Below, in pieces: positions 18,898 through 29,030 of a stretch of DNA of 32,609 nt; position 1 is the stretch's first letter; the number at the start of each line of letters is the position of its first letter. The position numbers and the translations under genes were made by a program. The notes under the pieces were generated by a model. That model was not told where the DNA came from. It saw nothing but the letters and a program-made list of their open reading frames with translations, and ran no database searches. This DNA is from a candidate division TA06 bacterium (GTDB lineage Bacteria > Hydrothermota > 32-111 > QNBC01). Location: assembly GCA_003641665.1 (NCBI GenBank), contig QNBC01000005.1, forward strand, positions 1-32,609. Direction: 5' to 3'.

Positions 18898-20289
18898 ATG
18901 AACAAGTTAGAATTTATCAAAGGGATTTACCCGTTTGTTAAAGAACAGATAGATCGCCTTAATAAAAAGTTCTATCACAGTTATTTTCTCTTTGAAAACG
19001 AAACGGGACTCGATGTGATTAAGCAAGGACGACAGGAGCATATAAGTGAACACCCCGCTATTTTGGGAGGAGTAATTTCCGTATACAACGGAAAATATTT
19101 TGTAGAATATTCCATTTCCGATGTGGATAAGAATACTATCGCAAAAGTTGTTGACGATATGCTGGCTAATGTGCCGGTATTTAATATGGAGTATCGCGTT
19201 CCGGAAGAGGAATTGGGAGAGAAATATTTTAAAACAGAGCAAAAAATACCTCTCGATTCAATAAAACTTGAAGAAAAAATCGATAAGATAAGAGAACAGA
19301 GTGAACAAATTGCGAAAAAAGACGAGAGAATAAAAAATGTTATTAATGTATATAAAGAAAACTTTATTTTCAAATCGTTTATTTCCGCAAACAACTTTTT
19401 AACGCAGGATATTACGCGATTAGACAGGTTTATCCAGATTATAGTCAGTGATGGGAAATCGGTCAAATATAACTATGACGGTATATCGAAACAGGGAGGA
19501 TACGAATATGCAGAACTTCCCGATAATATGATAGATATGACCGTAAGGGATGCAATTAAACTGCTTGGTGCAGGGCAAATTAAATCGGGAATTTATGATA
19601 TTGTAGCATCTCCCGAAGTTGCCGGACTTATAGCTCATGAAGCCTTCGGACACGGCATGGAGATGGATATGTTTTTAAAGGAAAGGGCTATGGGGGCACA
19701 TTATATCGGCGAGCAGATTGCCAGCCCTCTTGTGACGATGTATGATTCCGCTACTGAACCGGGTGAATCAGGCAGTTTTTTCTTTGATGATGAAGGAATG
19801 CCGTCTACAAGTACGAAAATTATCGACAAAGGTATCCTCGTAAGAGGAATGACGGATCTCAATTCTGCAATGCGATTAAATGTGGAGAGAAGTTCCAACG
19901 GGAGGAGAGAGTCTTACAAAAGAAAACCTTATGCGAGGATGACAAATACGTACTTTGCCCCCGGCGAGTCTACAAAGGAAGAAATGATCAAATCCGTCGA
20001 TGAAGGTATATATTTGATAAAAGGCGGCAGCGGTATGGAAGATCCGAAAAATTGGGGAATCCAGATTGAGTGTCTCATCGGTGAAGAGATAAAAAACGGC
20101 GAACTTACGGGTAAAATCTTTTCCCCCATTTTTATTACCGGATATGTCCCTGATCTTCTTAAATCCATATCGATGGTAGGTAACGATCTTGAAATAAGCG
20201 GTCTCGGATATTGCGGCAAAGGGCACAAAGAGTGGGTAAAGGTATCCTCAGGTGGTCCGCATATTAAATTTAAAACAAGATTGGGATAG
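18898..20289 (+). CDS. tldD: TldD-family metalloprotease
   Basis: HExxxH motif in AHEAFGHGMEMDMFLKERAMG; conserved C-terminal GGPHIKFKTRLG region. Confidence 0.92.
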   Translation: MNKLEFIKGIYPFVKEQIDRLNKKFYHSYFLFENETGLDVIKQGRQEHISEHPAILGGVISVYNGKYFVEYSISDVDKNTIAKVVDDMLANVPVFNMEYRVPEEELGEKYFKTEQKIPLDSIKLEEKIDKIREQSEQIAKKDERIKNVINVYKENFIFKSFISANNFLTQDITRLDRFIQIIVSDGKSVKYNYDGISKQGGYEYAELPDNMIDMTVRDAIKLLGAGQIKSGIYDIVASPEVAGLIAHEAFGHGMEMDMFLKERAMGAHYIGEQIASPLVTMYDSATEPGESGSFFFDDEGMPSTSTKIIDKGILVRGMTDLNSAMRLNVERSSNGRRESYKRKPYARMTNTYFAPGESTKEEMIKSVDEGIYLIKGGSGMEDPKNWGIQIECLIGEEIKNGELTGKIFSPIFITGYVPDLLKSISMVGNDLEISGLGYCGKGHKEWVKVSSGGPHIKFKTRLG

Positions 20290-20300
20290 GAGAGTTTATT

Positions 20301-21602
20301 ATGATTAAGAAAATAAAAGAAGCACTTAACAAGAACAATGAAATATATGCATGGGAGATAAAATCCGTTGAAAGTAAGTCCAGTCAACTGTTTTTAATAA
20401 AAAATTACATAGAGCAGCTGCGAGAGGTGAATACTGTGTCCTACTTTGTTAAAATCTATAATTTACATGAAGTGAACGGTGAAAAGCAGTTGGGGCTTTC
20501 TCTAATAAACATACAGCACAATGAAGAAAATATTGATGCGAGAATAGAATCGGCGATAAGAATTGCAAAATATTCGAATAATATCCCCTGGGAAATATAT
20601 GGGGGCGGAGATTATTACTACGATAAAAATAGTGTTTCGGAAAAAATAGCTAAGGATAGAAAGGGACTGCTATTTGAATTTTACGACAAGTACAAGTCCG
20701 TTGAAGATAGTATAAAACCCGCAAGATACAGTAGCCTTGAATTGTTCGCAACATTGAACGATATAGAGTACATGAACAGTAAAGGGGTTAACGAAACGGA
20801 CAGAAGAACCGTATTTGAAATCGATACTGTTGTTCTATCCGGGAATGAAACGAAGGATATGGAATGTCACAATTACAGGAAAGTCGTATTCCCCGAGATG
20901 CTTGATCTCGAAAATGAGATAAAAAAATCAGCCAAGTATGCAACGGATTCATTAAATTCAAAATTGCCGAAAAGCGGGAATTATCCGGTCGTTTTTATGG
21001 AAGAACCTCTTGAGAACCTATTTTCTCCACTCGTTTTCCAAACGAGCGGAAGGGCTTATTTCCAAAAACAATCCATGCTGAAAATAAATGAAGAAATCGT
21101 TGATTCTGCAAATGGAGATAAAATAACTCTAAAGTCGAATTCAAATGTTAAAAATGGTTTAAAAACGACCAAATTTGATGAAGATGGTGCTCCGTTGCAA
21201 GATTTTACTGTTATAGAAAATGGTATTTTTAAAAAGAGATGGAATGATGTCAGATATTCGGAGTACAACAAAGAGGAACATACGGGAAATTTCGCAAACA
21301 TAGAGATAGGAACCGGCAATATTAGTATGGATGAATTTACAGATGATGAAGAGACAATTTACTATGTTATGTCATTTTCTTCATTTAGCCCGGATCCCAT
21401 TTCAGGAACATTCGGAGGAGAAATCAGACACGGTTATGAAGTCTCTAAGAACGGAATAATACCTGTTAAGGGAGGTTCCGTGTCGGGAAGTATAAATGAA
21501 TCATTTAAAAACATATACCTATCGAAAGAAAAGGTGTTGCGAGGTGAGTATTTAGGTCCGAAAGCCGTTAAGTTCAAATCATTGAACATAACAGGAGAGT
21601 GA
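20301..21602 (+). CDS. TldE/PmbA-family protein
   Basis: PmbA/TldE-like C-terminus (SFSPDPISGTFGGEIRHGYEVSKNGIIPVKGGSVSGSINESFKNI); directly downstream of tldD. Confidence 0.88.
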   Translation: MIKKIKEALNKNNEIYAWEIKSVESKSSQLFLIKNYIEQLREVNTVSYFVKIYNLHEVNGEKQLGLSLINIQHNEENIDARIESAIRIAKYSNNIPWEIYGGGDYYYDKNSVSEKIAKDRKGLLFEFYDKYKSVEDSIKPARYSSLELFATLNDIEYMNSKGVNETDRRTVFEIDTVVLSGNETKDMECHNYRKVVFPEMLDLENEIKKSAKYATDSLNSKLPKSGNYPVVFMEEPLENLFSPLVFQTSGRAYFQKQSMLKINEEIVDSANGDKITLKSNSNVKNGLKTTKFDEDGAPLQDFTVIENGIFKKRWNDVRYSEYNKEEHTGNFANIEIGTGNISMDEFTDDEETIYYVMSFSSFSPDPISGTFGGEIRHGYEVSKNGIIPVKGGSVSGSINESFKNIYLSKEKVLRGEYLGPKAVKFKSLNITGE

Positions 21603-21603
21603 G

Positions 21604-23037
21604 ATGTTACCGAAAAAGCACATTGAAGATTTTTATAAAGTCTGTCAGGTCCTTTTGAATAATGAAAATGTCAACGATATTATAAAGAAAACATTCAAAG
21701 CAATATTTAAGATTATTTCAGCCCAAAGAGGGATTTTGTTGATTAAATCCAATGAAAACAAATTTAATATTTTTTGCAGTATAAATATCAATGACAATGA
21801 GATAGAGGAAGAAATGAGTATCATAAGTAGAACAATCGGTGAAATAGAAAAAAGTGAGAAATCGATTCTAAAAAACAATATTCAGATGGAGGAATTTAAC
21901 GACTCTCATTCCAGTGTGGAGATCTATGATATCTATTCGCTGATTGCCGTGCCGATTTTCAGAAACGGTGAGTTACACGGTGTAATCTATTTTGATACGA
22001 AAACTTCACACAAACAATTTGATAGAAGTTCTCTGGAGTTTGTGGATTTGATTGTTAAATGGTTGGCGTTACTAGTGGAGAACCACAAACTATACGATAT
22101 AATCAATGATAAATTGTTAAACCCCAGTATAAGAGAACGCAATATTAAGATGGAAGATATAGTCGTAAAATCGCCGGTTAGTTATCAGATTTTTGAAAAA
22201 TTAAAATATTATGCCAATAATTCCATACCGTTCCTCATAGTCGGAGAAAAGGGCACGGGAAAAAGTTTTTCTGCTCGTACAGTTCACAATAGCTCCCAAA
22301 GGAGCTCAAAGCCTTTTATTGTAATCGATTGTACTGAAATTACAGATAATAATTACAAAGATTACATAACGGCAAAAGAAAGCGGGAAAAGCAGCATGTT
22401 AAATGGTGATGGGGGAACGGTGCTGTTTAAATATTTAGAGAAGATGCCTCTGAAAATGCAAAAAGAGATACTAAAGATTCTTAAAAAAGGAATTGAGATT
22501 AGCTTAAGTGGAAATATTAAAAAGAAACTTGATGTTAGATATATATTCAGCGCAACGAAATATCTTGATGAAGAGGTTAAAGAGGGGAAATTTCTCGATG
22601 AACTTTATTTTTTTCTGAAAGGAAATATCATTTATATTCCCCCCTTAAGAGATAGAAAAGAGGATATCGAAGCCTTTGTTGAAGATTACCTTAGCAAAGT
22701 TTCATTTTCGAAAAAGAATTTTACGAAAAAAACGATGCAAGTTCTAAAGAACTATGAATGGAACGGTAATTATGATGAACTGAAAAATGTAATCTCATCG
22801 GCGCTACTTGCTTCAAGGGACAGGTATATAGGGATTAAGGATTTACCTCTTGAGATTCAGCGTTCCAAATCCAATATATTTAATATTCCGGTAAAGACAT
22901 TGAAAGAAGTTGAAAAAGAGACAATTTTAAAAACACTTGAGATATTTAATGGCAACAGAAAAATAACTGCTGAAAAACTCGGTATAAGCCTGAGGGCATT
23001 GCAGTATAAAATTAAAGAGTATTCGGAAGGCAAGTAG
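21604..23037 (+). CDS. GAF / degenerate sigma54-activator-type AAA+ / Fis-HTH protein
   Basis: N-terminal GAF-like region, Walker A VGEKGTGKS, IPPLRDRKEDIEAFVEDYL, Fis HTH LKTLEIFNGNRKITAEKLGISLRALQYKIKEY; GAFTGA and Walker B are missing. Confidence 0.88.
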   Translation: MLPKKHIEDFYKVCQVLLNNENVNDIIKKTFKAIFKIISAQRGILLIKSNENKFNIFCSININDNEIEEEMSIISRTIGEIEKSEKSILKNNIQMEEFNDSHSSVEIYDIYSLIAVPIFRNGELHGVIYFDTKTSHKQFDRSSLEFVDLIVKWLALLVENHKLYDIINDKLLNPSIRERNIKMEDIVVKSPVSYQIFEKLKYYANNSIPFLIVGEKGTGKSFSARTVHNSSQRSSKPFIVIDCTEITDNNYKDYITAKESGKSSMLNGDGGTVLFKYLEKMPLKMQKEILKILKKGIEISLSGNIKKKLDVRYIFSATKYLDEEVKEGKFLDELYFFLKGNIIYIPPLRDRKEDIEAFVEDYLSKVSFSKKNFTKKTMQVLKNYEWNGNYDELKNVISSALLASRDRYIGIKDLPLEIQRSKSNIFNIPVKTLKEVEKETILKTLEIFNGNRKITAEKLGISLRALQYKIKEYSEGK

Positions 23038-23049
23038 GGAAGGAAATGC

Positions 23050-23078
23050 TTGACATAAAAAATAGGTTGGTGTAGTAT
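23050..23078 (+). promoter_or_regulatory. Predicted sigma70 promoter for lolA-like gene, apparently leaderless
   Basis: TTGACA (23050-23055), 17-nt spacer, TAGTAT (23073-23078), ATG at 23085. Confidence 0.7.
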
Positions 23079-23084
23079 ATCCAA

Positions 23085-23621
23085 ATGAAAAGAGCGATAT
23101 TATTTATATTACTGTTTCCGTGTTTTGTTTTTGCTACTTCTTTGAATTTTTCTACATTTGTGTCTGATTTTTCAGAGAAGATATATGATGCGGATTCCAT
23201 GCAAATTGCTAAAATTACGGGGAAATTGTATATTCAAAAACCCAATCTGTTGAGAATGGATGTTAAAACACCGGAAGAACAGGTGATGATTGTTAAGGGC
23301 GATTCGGCAATGATTCAAATAAAAAATACAAAGCAAATAACATATTCTATAATCCCGAAAGAAAACGCGTGGTTGATTCCTTCCAACATACTTTTTAATA
23401 CGGATAGCCTTTTCAATGTCAATAAAACCGGGGATACGCTCGTTATCACTCCGAGAGATTCCACGATTCCTCTGGATAGTATAAAAATAAATAAAAATTC
23501 ACCAATTGAATTTATGGATATCTTTACGAAGGATCAGATGTTGAAGTTTCGTTTTTCAAAACAGCAAATTGACAAAAAATTAAATCCGAAACTGTTTTTA
23601 TTTCCTAAAAGTAGCAAGTAG
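23085..23621 (+). CDS. lolA: LolA-like outer-membrane lipoprotein carrier protein
   Basis: Signal peptide (MKRAILFILLFPCFVFA) and LolA-like repeat pattern (ITGKLYIQKPNLLRMDVKTPEEQVMIVKGDSAMIQ). Confidence 0.82.
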   Translation: MKRAILFILLFPCFVFATSLNFSTFVSDFSEKIYDADSMQIAKITGKLYIQKPNLLRMDVKTPEEQVMIVKGDSAMIQIKNTKQITYSIIPKENAWLIPSNILFNTDSLFNVNKTGDTLVITPRDSTIPLDSIKINKNSPIEFMDIFTKDQMLKFRFSKQQIDKKLNPKLFLFPKSSK

Positions 23622-23626
23622 GAGCA

Positions 23627-24514
23627 ATGAAAATCCGGGATTATTTAAACGAATCCTTTAGAGTTTCCATGCTAAAATTGTTCCCGTTGAGTATGATTTA
23701 CTATTTGTATTTTATGATAGTTTCTGTTGTTATGAACATAACAGTTTCTCCGCTTCTTGCAGGTATTGATAAAACTTCTCTACAGGTGAATCCTTTTGAT
23801 GTAATTGAAATAATGAGAAATAATTTTTATGCTATGGGGAGTGCGGGGATTATCAAATTTTTTGTGGCAATATCATTGGCTATTACTTTGCTTGTGTCCA
23901 TTTTCCTTTTTATGGATGCTGCAAACAGATTCATCCTTATGGATGCAATGCTCAATGGGAAAACAAAATTCAGCATAAAAGCATATCTTTTTATCGGAAA
24001 TGTCTTTTTGAAGCGTTTTTTTCAGATAGCCATATGGTTTATCTTGCTTTTTGCCGTTGCATTTTTATTTAATTATGCTTTAAACAATCTTTCTGTCTAT
24101 CTTTCGAGAATAATGGCAAACATGGTACCGATGTTGAAGTATTCCGTACAGATAATTATTTTTACTTTTATAACGGGAATACTGATTTTCGTCTATATTT
24201 TCACTGCTTTCCTGTATTTCTTTTTCCCTGCTATTGTAATAGTTGAAAATTGCTCCGTTAGAAGTGCGATGCAGAAAATTTTGGCAATTGTAAAATCCTT
24301 CGAAACATTTGTTAAATATCTCGTATTTACAGTAGTTGTTGTCTTTATAACACTTTTATTTTCTATTGCAGCGATGGGAATTGTTTCCGTTTCGGTTATA
24401 GCTCCCGCCCTTTATCCGTTTTTATTCGTGCTATATACTTTTGTTTTGATTTACACGATTTTATTTGCAGAAGCGGCAACGCAGATCTTCTATTTGGACA
24501 ACAGAATTAATTAA
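23627..24514 (+). CDS. Polytopic membrane protein of unknown function
   Basis: 295 aa with about six hydrophobic segments; RBS-like AGGAG upstream; no family recognised. Confidence 0.75.
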   Translation: MKIRDYLNESFRVSMLKLFPLSMIYYLYFMIVSVVMNITVSPLLAGIDKTSLQVNPFDVIEIMRNNFYAMGSAGIIKFFVAISLAITLLVSIFLFMDAANRFILMDAMLNGKTKFSIKAYLFIGNVFLKRFFQIAIWFILLFAVAFLFNYALNNLSVYLSRIMANMVPMLKYSVQIIIFTFITGILIFVYIFTAFLYFFFPAIVIVENCSVRSAMQKILAIVKSFETFVKYLVFTVVVVFITLLFSIAAMGIVSVSVIAPALYPFLFVLYTFVLIYTILFAEAATQIFYLDNRIN

Positions 24515-27062
24515 GATCCTCTATTTCTTTAATTAATTTATTCAAAAAATTAAGTGATTCCACAGGTGTCATTGAGTTAATATCGATAGATTTTATCATG
24601 GAAATTATATGCGAGCGCTTATCGAAAAGTTCCATTTGATAAGCCGTTTCTTTTTTACTCTCTAATTTACGGAATGTAATTTTTCCCTCTTCTTCCAACA
24701 TTTCAAGAATCTCATTGCTCCTTTTTATGACATTTTCAGGTATGCCCGCAAGTTTTGCAACATAAATCCCGTAGCTGCGGTCACTTTTTCCTCTGACGAC
24801 CTTTCTTAAAAAGATAACCTTATCCTGCCACTCCTTTACGGATAAGCAATAGTTTCTCAAATGGGGGAGATAATTTTCCAATCGAGTTAACTCATGGTAA
24901 TGAGTTGCAAAAACGGTTAACGGATTTCGATTTGCATTGTTGTGGATATATTCGATTGTCGCCCAGGCAATACTCATTCCGTCATAGGTGCTTGTACCGC
25001 GACCGATTTCATCTAGCAGAACGAGGGATCTTGATGTCGCGGTATGCAGAATAAAAGCCGTTTCAACCATCTCTGCAAGGAAAGTGCTGATTCCCTTTGA
25101 GAGGTCATCACTTGCGCCTATTCTTGTCAAAATTCTGTCGAATATGCCGATTTCAATTTCATCGGCAGGAACAAAGGAACCGATCTGTGTAAGTATGGCT
25201 ATCAAACCGATTTCTCTGAGATAGGTGGATTTGCCTGCCATGTTGGGACCTGTTAGAAGCATGATTCTCTCGTCAGAATCGATATGAATATCATTAGGGA
25301 CAAATGATTCCGTGTATTTTTCAACAATAGGATGCCTACCATTCTTAACATAAATGCAAGAATTATCCGATAATTTAGGTTTCGCCGTATGTGTGGAAAG
25401 GGCGTATTTGGCAAGAGAGCAGATACAATCAATTTCCGAAATTGCTTTAGAGACCTGCACAATTGATTTAGAGTATTTGTTGAGTTCTTTAAGAAGTTCG
25501 GCATATAGCTCTTCTTCGAGCTTTTCGGCTCTCTCCTCAGCACTCAAAACTTCCGTTTCGAATTTCTTCAATTTTTCCGTATAATATCTCTCGCTGTTTA
25601 CAAGCGTTTGTTTTCTGATATAATCTTCCGGTACTTTTCCCGTATGTGATTTGCTTACTTCAATAAAATAACCAAAGACATTGTTGTATTTAATTTTAAG
25701 GTTCGGTATTCCCGCTCGTATCCTCTCTTCACTCTGATAATTTGCTATCCAATTTTTTCCGTTAAAAGCAATTTCTCTGAGCCTGTCGAGTTCTTCGTTA
25801 AAACCGGTTTTTATATACCCCCCGTACTCGGAAACATCTGTTCCATTCATCCGTTTTTCGATAATCTCAACGATGCTATAATCGAATTTTAATCGCTCCT
25901 TAAGCCTTTTCAGAAGAGGTGTTTCAAATACAATTTCATCAACAATTGATTTAATGATTTTTAAGCTGTTATTAAATGCAATCAGTTGCAAAGGATGTAT
26001 TCGAGCATTTGTAATTTTTGAATTCAAGCGTTCAATGTCCGAAATATTTTTTAATTTTGATGTTAACTCATTTAGAATACGATTATCATTTGTCAATTCT
26101 CCAACGGCTTCCTGTCTCTCGTATATTCTGTTTTTATCAATAAGGGGGAATGTTAACCACTCGCGTAATTTGCGTGAGCCCATGGTCGTAACGGTGTAGT
26201 CTATGATTTTAAGAAGTGATGGTTTTTCTGTTTCCGCTCCGGGTAGTACATCGAGAGTATCCATTGTTTTTTTATCAAGAATGGCAAAATCGGATGTGTC
26301 AATGAGATTTATCGATTCTATTCTCGGCAGAGTCTCCATTTTGATTTCCTGCAGGTAAGAAAGCAAACCGCCGCAGGCTGAAATATAACCGGATTCTTTT
26401 AATCCGAAACCGTCGAGATTCGCAACTTTGAAATACTCGCATAGCTCCTTTTCGGCAAATTCTCTGTCAAAAACTATGGATGTATACGGTTTTGCAATAT
26501 TGTTCTCAAAATTGATATTATCAGGATAAATAATTTCAACAGGGCTAATACGGTCTATTTCACCGGGGAGGGAATCCTTATCCGTTTTCATAACATTTAG
26601 AATCGCAATGGAAATATCGATGTATGCAATGTAAAATGTATCATTGTCCTTGTAAATGGACATTAAGTAGTTGTATTCCTTTTCTTTCAGGAGTGTATCA
26701 TCTAAGATTGTACCACTTGTTATGATCTCGGTAACCCCTCTTTTCACTATTCCTTTGGCGAGTTTGGGGTTTTCGAGTTGTTCGCATATTGCAACTTTAT
26801 AACCGGCTTTGACCAGTTTTGATATGTAGATGTCTTTTGCTTTTACGGGAAAGCCCGCAAGAGGAGGGGCTGTATCCTTGTTCTTTTCCGTTGAACGCTT
26901 TGTCAGAACAATATTTAAAACCTTCGATGTTATATTCGCGTCTTCAAAGAAAGTTTCATAAAAATCTCCCATTCGAAATAAAAGAATGGCATCCTTATGC
27001 TTTCGCTTAATTTCCAGATATTGTTTCATTAACGGAGTGATATTTCTCTTTTTATCTGTCAT
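24507..27062 (-). CDS. mutS: DNA mismatch repair protein MutS
   Basis: MGDFYETFFEDA mismatch-binding motif, LLTGPNMAGKSTYLREIGLIAILTQIGSFVPA, LLDEIGRGTSTYDGMSIAWA. Confidence 0.98.
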   Translation of the reverse strand: MTDKKRNITPLMKQYLEIKRKHKDAILLFRMGDFYETFFEDANITSKVLNIVLTKRSTEKNKDTAPPLAGFPVKAKDIYISKLVKAGYKVAICEQLENPKLAKGIVKRGVTEIITSGTILDDTLLKEKEYNYLMSIYKDNDTFYIAYIDISIAILNVMKTDKDSLPGEIDRISPVEIIYPDNINFENNIAKPYTSIVFDREFAEKELCEYFKVANLDGFGLKESGYISACGGLLSYLQEIKMETLPRIESINLIDTSDFAILDKKTMDTLDVLPGAETEKPSLLKIIDYTVTTMGSRKLREWLTFPLIDKNRIYERQEAVGELTNDNRILNELTSKLKNISDIERLNSKITNARIHPLQLIAFNNSLKIIKSIVDEIVFETPLLKRLKERLKFDYSIVEIIEKRMNGTDVSEYGGYIKTGFNEELDRLREIAFNGKNWIANYQSEERIRAGIPNLKIKYNNVFGYFIEVSKSHTGKVPEDYIRKQTLVNSERYYTEKLKKFETEVLSAEERAEKLEEELYAELLKELNKYSKSIVQVSKAISEIDCICSLAKYALSTHTAKPKLSDNSCIYVKNGRHPIVEKYTESFVPNDIHIDSDERIMLLTGPNMAGKSTYLREIGLIAILTQIGSFVPADEIEIGIFDRILTRIGASDDLSKGISTFLAEMVETAFILHTATSRSLVLLDEIGRGTSTYDGMSIAWATIEYIHNNANRNPLTVFATHYHELTRLENYLPHLRNYCLSVKEWQDKVIFLRKVVRGKSDRSYGIYVAKLAGIPENVIKRSNEILEMLEEEGKITFRKLESKKETAYQMELFDKRSHIISMIKSIDINSMTPVESLNFLNKLIKEIEDLN

Positions 27063-27880
27063 TAATCGTTAATTTTCGTAATCCAACAGGAAACTCCCTC
27101 GGCTTTTCTGAATATTTTAATATAATCTTCGGCATTGTTTTTATTATTAAATTTACCGATAATAACTTTATATCGTGTAGTGCCGTTTGAGAAATCCTTA
27201 AAAATGAATACGTTATAACCTTTCGCTTTGTATTTTTTTTCCAATTTTTTTGCATTATTTTTATTTGAAAAGACGCCGATCTGTATGCCGTATTTGGTTG
27301 TCGTATCTTTAGCAGTTTCAATGGTGATATTGTTGTTCTTGTTATTCCCTTTGGAGAGCTTTTCGAGAGATGTTTTAGAGAGCTTATAATAGGGAGAAAG
27401 CGTATCTTCGTTTACAACAAGGGAAAAATAGATTCTCGCGGAATCCGTCTTATCTATCATTGCGAATGATTTTCCGAGCCAGTACTGAACCTTTTGTCTT
27501 GCAAAATTGGAAAGAGGGCGTTTTAATGCTTTTGAAAAATAAGATATTGCCATCTTATACGCTTCCATTGCATAGTAATATTGCCCCAACCTTATAAGAG
27601 CCAGTGTGGCTTCCTTTCTCTTGGGGAATCTCTTGCAAATCTCCTTATAGTACTTTGAGGAAAGTTCCGCATCTGATGTAAGATCGGCAAGATGCAAAAT
27701 TACTCCGGGTAAAATGGAAGTGTCTCGAGATGTCTTATAGAGGTTTGTAAGAATTCTAACGGCATCATCCAACTTATTTTTAGAAATGTACGATTCCGCT
27801 TTTCTGTAATCGGAAATGTCCGATGCAATCAACGGGGAGATTATTAAAAAAATCAGGGACAGATAGATTAATTTTTTCAT
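27062..27880 (-). CDS. TPR-like protein with C-terminal SPOR domain, exported
   Basis: N-terminal signal peptide, helical repeats, C-terminal YGIQIGVFSNKNNAKKLEKKYKAKGYNVFIFK...RYKVIIGKFNNKNNAEDYIK. Confidence 0.85.
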   Translation of the reverse strand: MKKLIYLSLIFLIISPLIASDISDYRKAESYISKNKLDDAVRILTNLYKTSRDTSILPGVILHLADLTSDAELSSKYYKEICKRFPKRKEATLALIRLGQYYYAMEAYKMAISYFSKALKRPLSNFARQKVQYWLGKSFAMIDKTDSARIYFSLVVNEDTLSPYYKLSKTSLEKLSKGNNKNNNITIETAKDTTTKYGIQIGVFSNKNNAKKLEKKYKAKGYNVFIFKDFSNGTTRYKVIIGKFNNKNNAEDYIKIFRKAEGVSCWITKIND

Positions 27881-27881
27881 T

Positions 27882-29030
27882 TCAAATCATTTCCATGGTT
27901 TTAAAGTTCTTGCAAACGGGACACCTCATATAATATCTATCGAACTTGGAATGACATTTATTGCAGATAAATACCCCTTTATGGGATAAGGCTATGCGGT
28001 TCAAATCGGAAATTGCATCAAGAAGTTTACTATCCTGATTTGTTACGGCATAGATGTATGCAAGGTCCACATGACTCTTTAAATTGTCGGGATCTGCTTG
28101 TATAATCTCGTTTATAATCGAAAGAGTTTTATCGTAATTTCCTTTTTTCAGGTAAATATCTTCAACTTCCTGAAGAATGATATAATTGTTTTTCGCATAT
28201 TTTGATATTTGCAAAATGACATTTTCAAATTGATCCAACTGTTCCGGAGATCTGTACTCTTCCCTCAGCATTTTTGCAATTGTGTGTGATAGGTTACTAT
28301 TGTGGTTCAGAACGAAGCCAAGGAGTTCCGCTGCCTCCTCCAATTTCCCCTTTTTAAGGAGTATCTCGGCTTTGTACATGGATGCAAAATCACTTTTTTT
28401 ATTGATACCATACGCTTTGTTTATAAGTTTTTCCCCTTCACGTTCTTTTCCCTCATTGATCATTTTTGAAGCAATAAATGCAAGATAATCGGCATATTCA
28501 TATTTGGAAAACACTTTCTTTGCTATTTTCAGGGCTTTATCGTAGTTTTTTAGCGATTCATAGCATGTTAGCTCCAGCTCTTTTATAATTTTATCTTGCC
28601 CCTTGGAGATTTTATATTGGTTCCTTAACTGAGAAATAATATCAAGAGCCTCGTCATAGGCATTCAGAAATAGGTTATCTCGTATTATTTCAATATTAAT
28701 ATCTATGAGTCGGACATCGGGAAGACCGACTCTTTTGGAAAGAAATGTATGTAAATCGAGAGCCTTTTTGTAACGTTTCGTAGCTCTGTAAATATCAGCA
28801 AGCATAAGGAAATAATCTATGTTATCCGTATCCTTTTCGATAAGATCATTCAATCTGGTTTCGGCATCCCTGTAATTTTCCTTCGCAATGAATCCCTGTA
28901 TTTCTCTTATATTTTCTTCAAGTCGATTTTTTCTATATTGCTTGTTTTTATTTAAAATATGATTTATGTAAAGTAAAATTATGAGGAGTAGAAAAAGAGA
29001 TAAAATGATGTAAAATGTAGTAAGGGTCAT
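27882..29030 (-). CDS. lapB: LapB/YciM-like TPR protein with C-terminal zinc ribbon
   Basis: N-terminal TM, TPR repeats, C-terminal FICNKCHSKFDRYYMRCPVCKNFKTMEMI. Confidence 0.82.
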   Translation of the reverse strand: MTLTTFYIILSLFLLLIILLYINHILNKNKQYRKNRLEENIREIQGFIAKENYRDAETRLNDLIEKDTDNIDYFLMLADIYRATKRYKKALDLHTFLSKRVGLPDVRLIDINIEIIRDNLFLNAYDEALDIISQLRNQYKISKGQDKIIKELELTCYESLKNYDKALKIAKKVFSKYEYADYLAFIASKMINEGKEREGEKLINKAYGINKKSDFASMYKAEILLKKGKLEEAAELLGFVLNHNSNLSHTIAKMLREEYRSPEQLDQFENVILQISKYAKNNYIILQEVEDIYLKKGNYDKTLSIINEIIQADPDNLKSHVDLAYIYAVTNQDSKLLDAISDLNRIALSHKGVFICNKCHSKFDRYYMRCPVCKNFKTMEMI

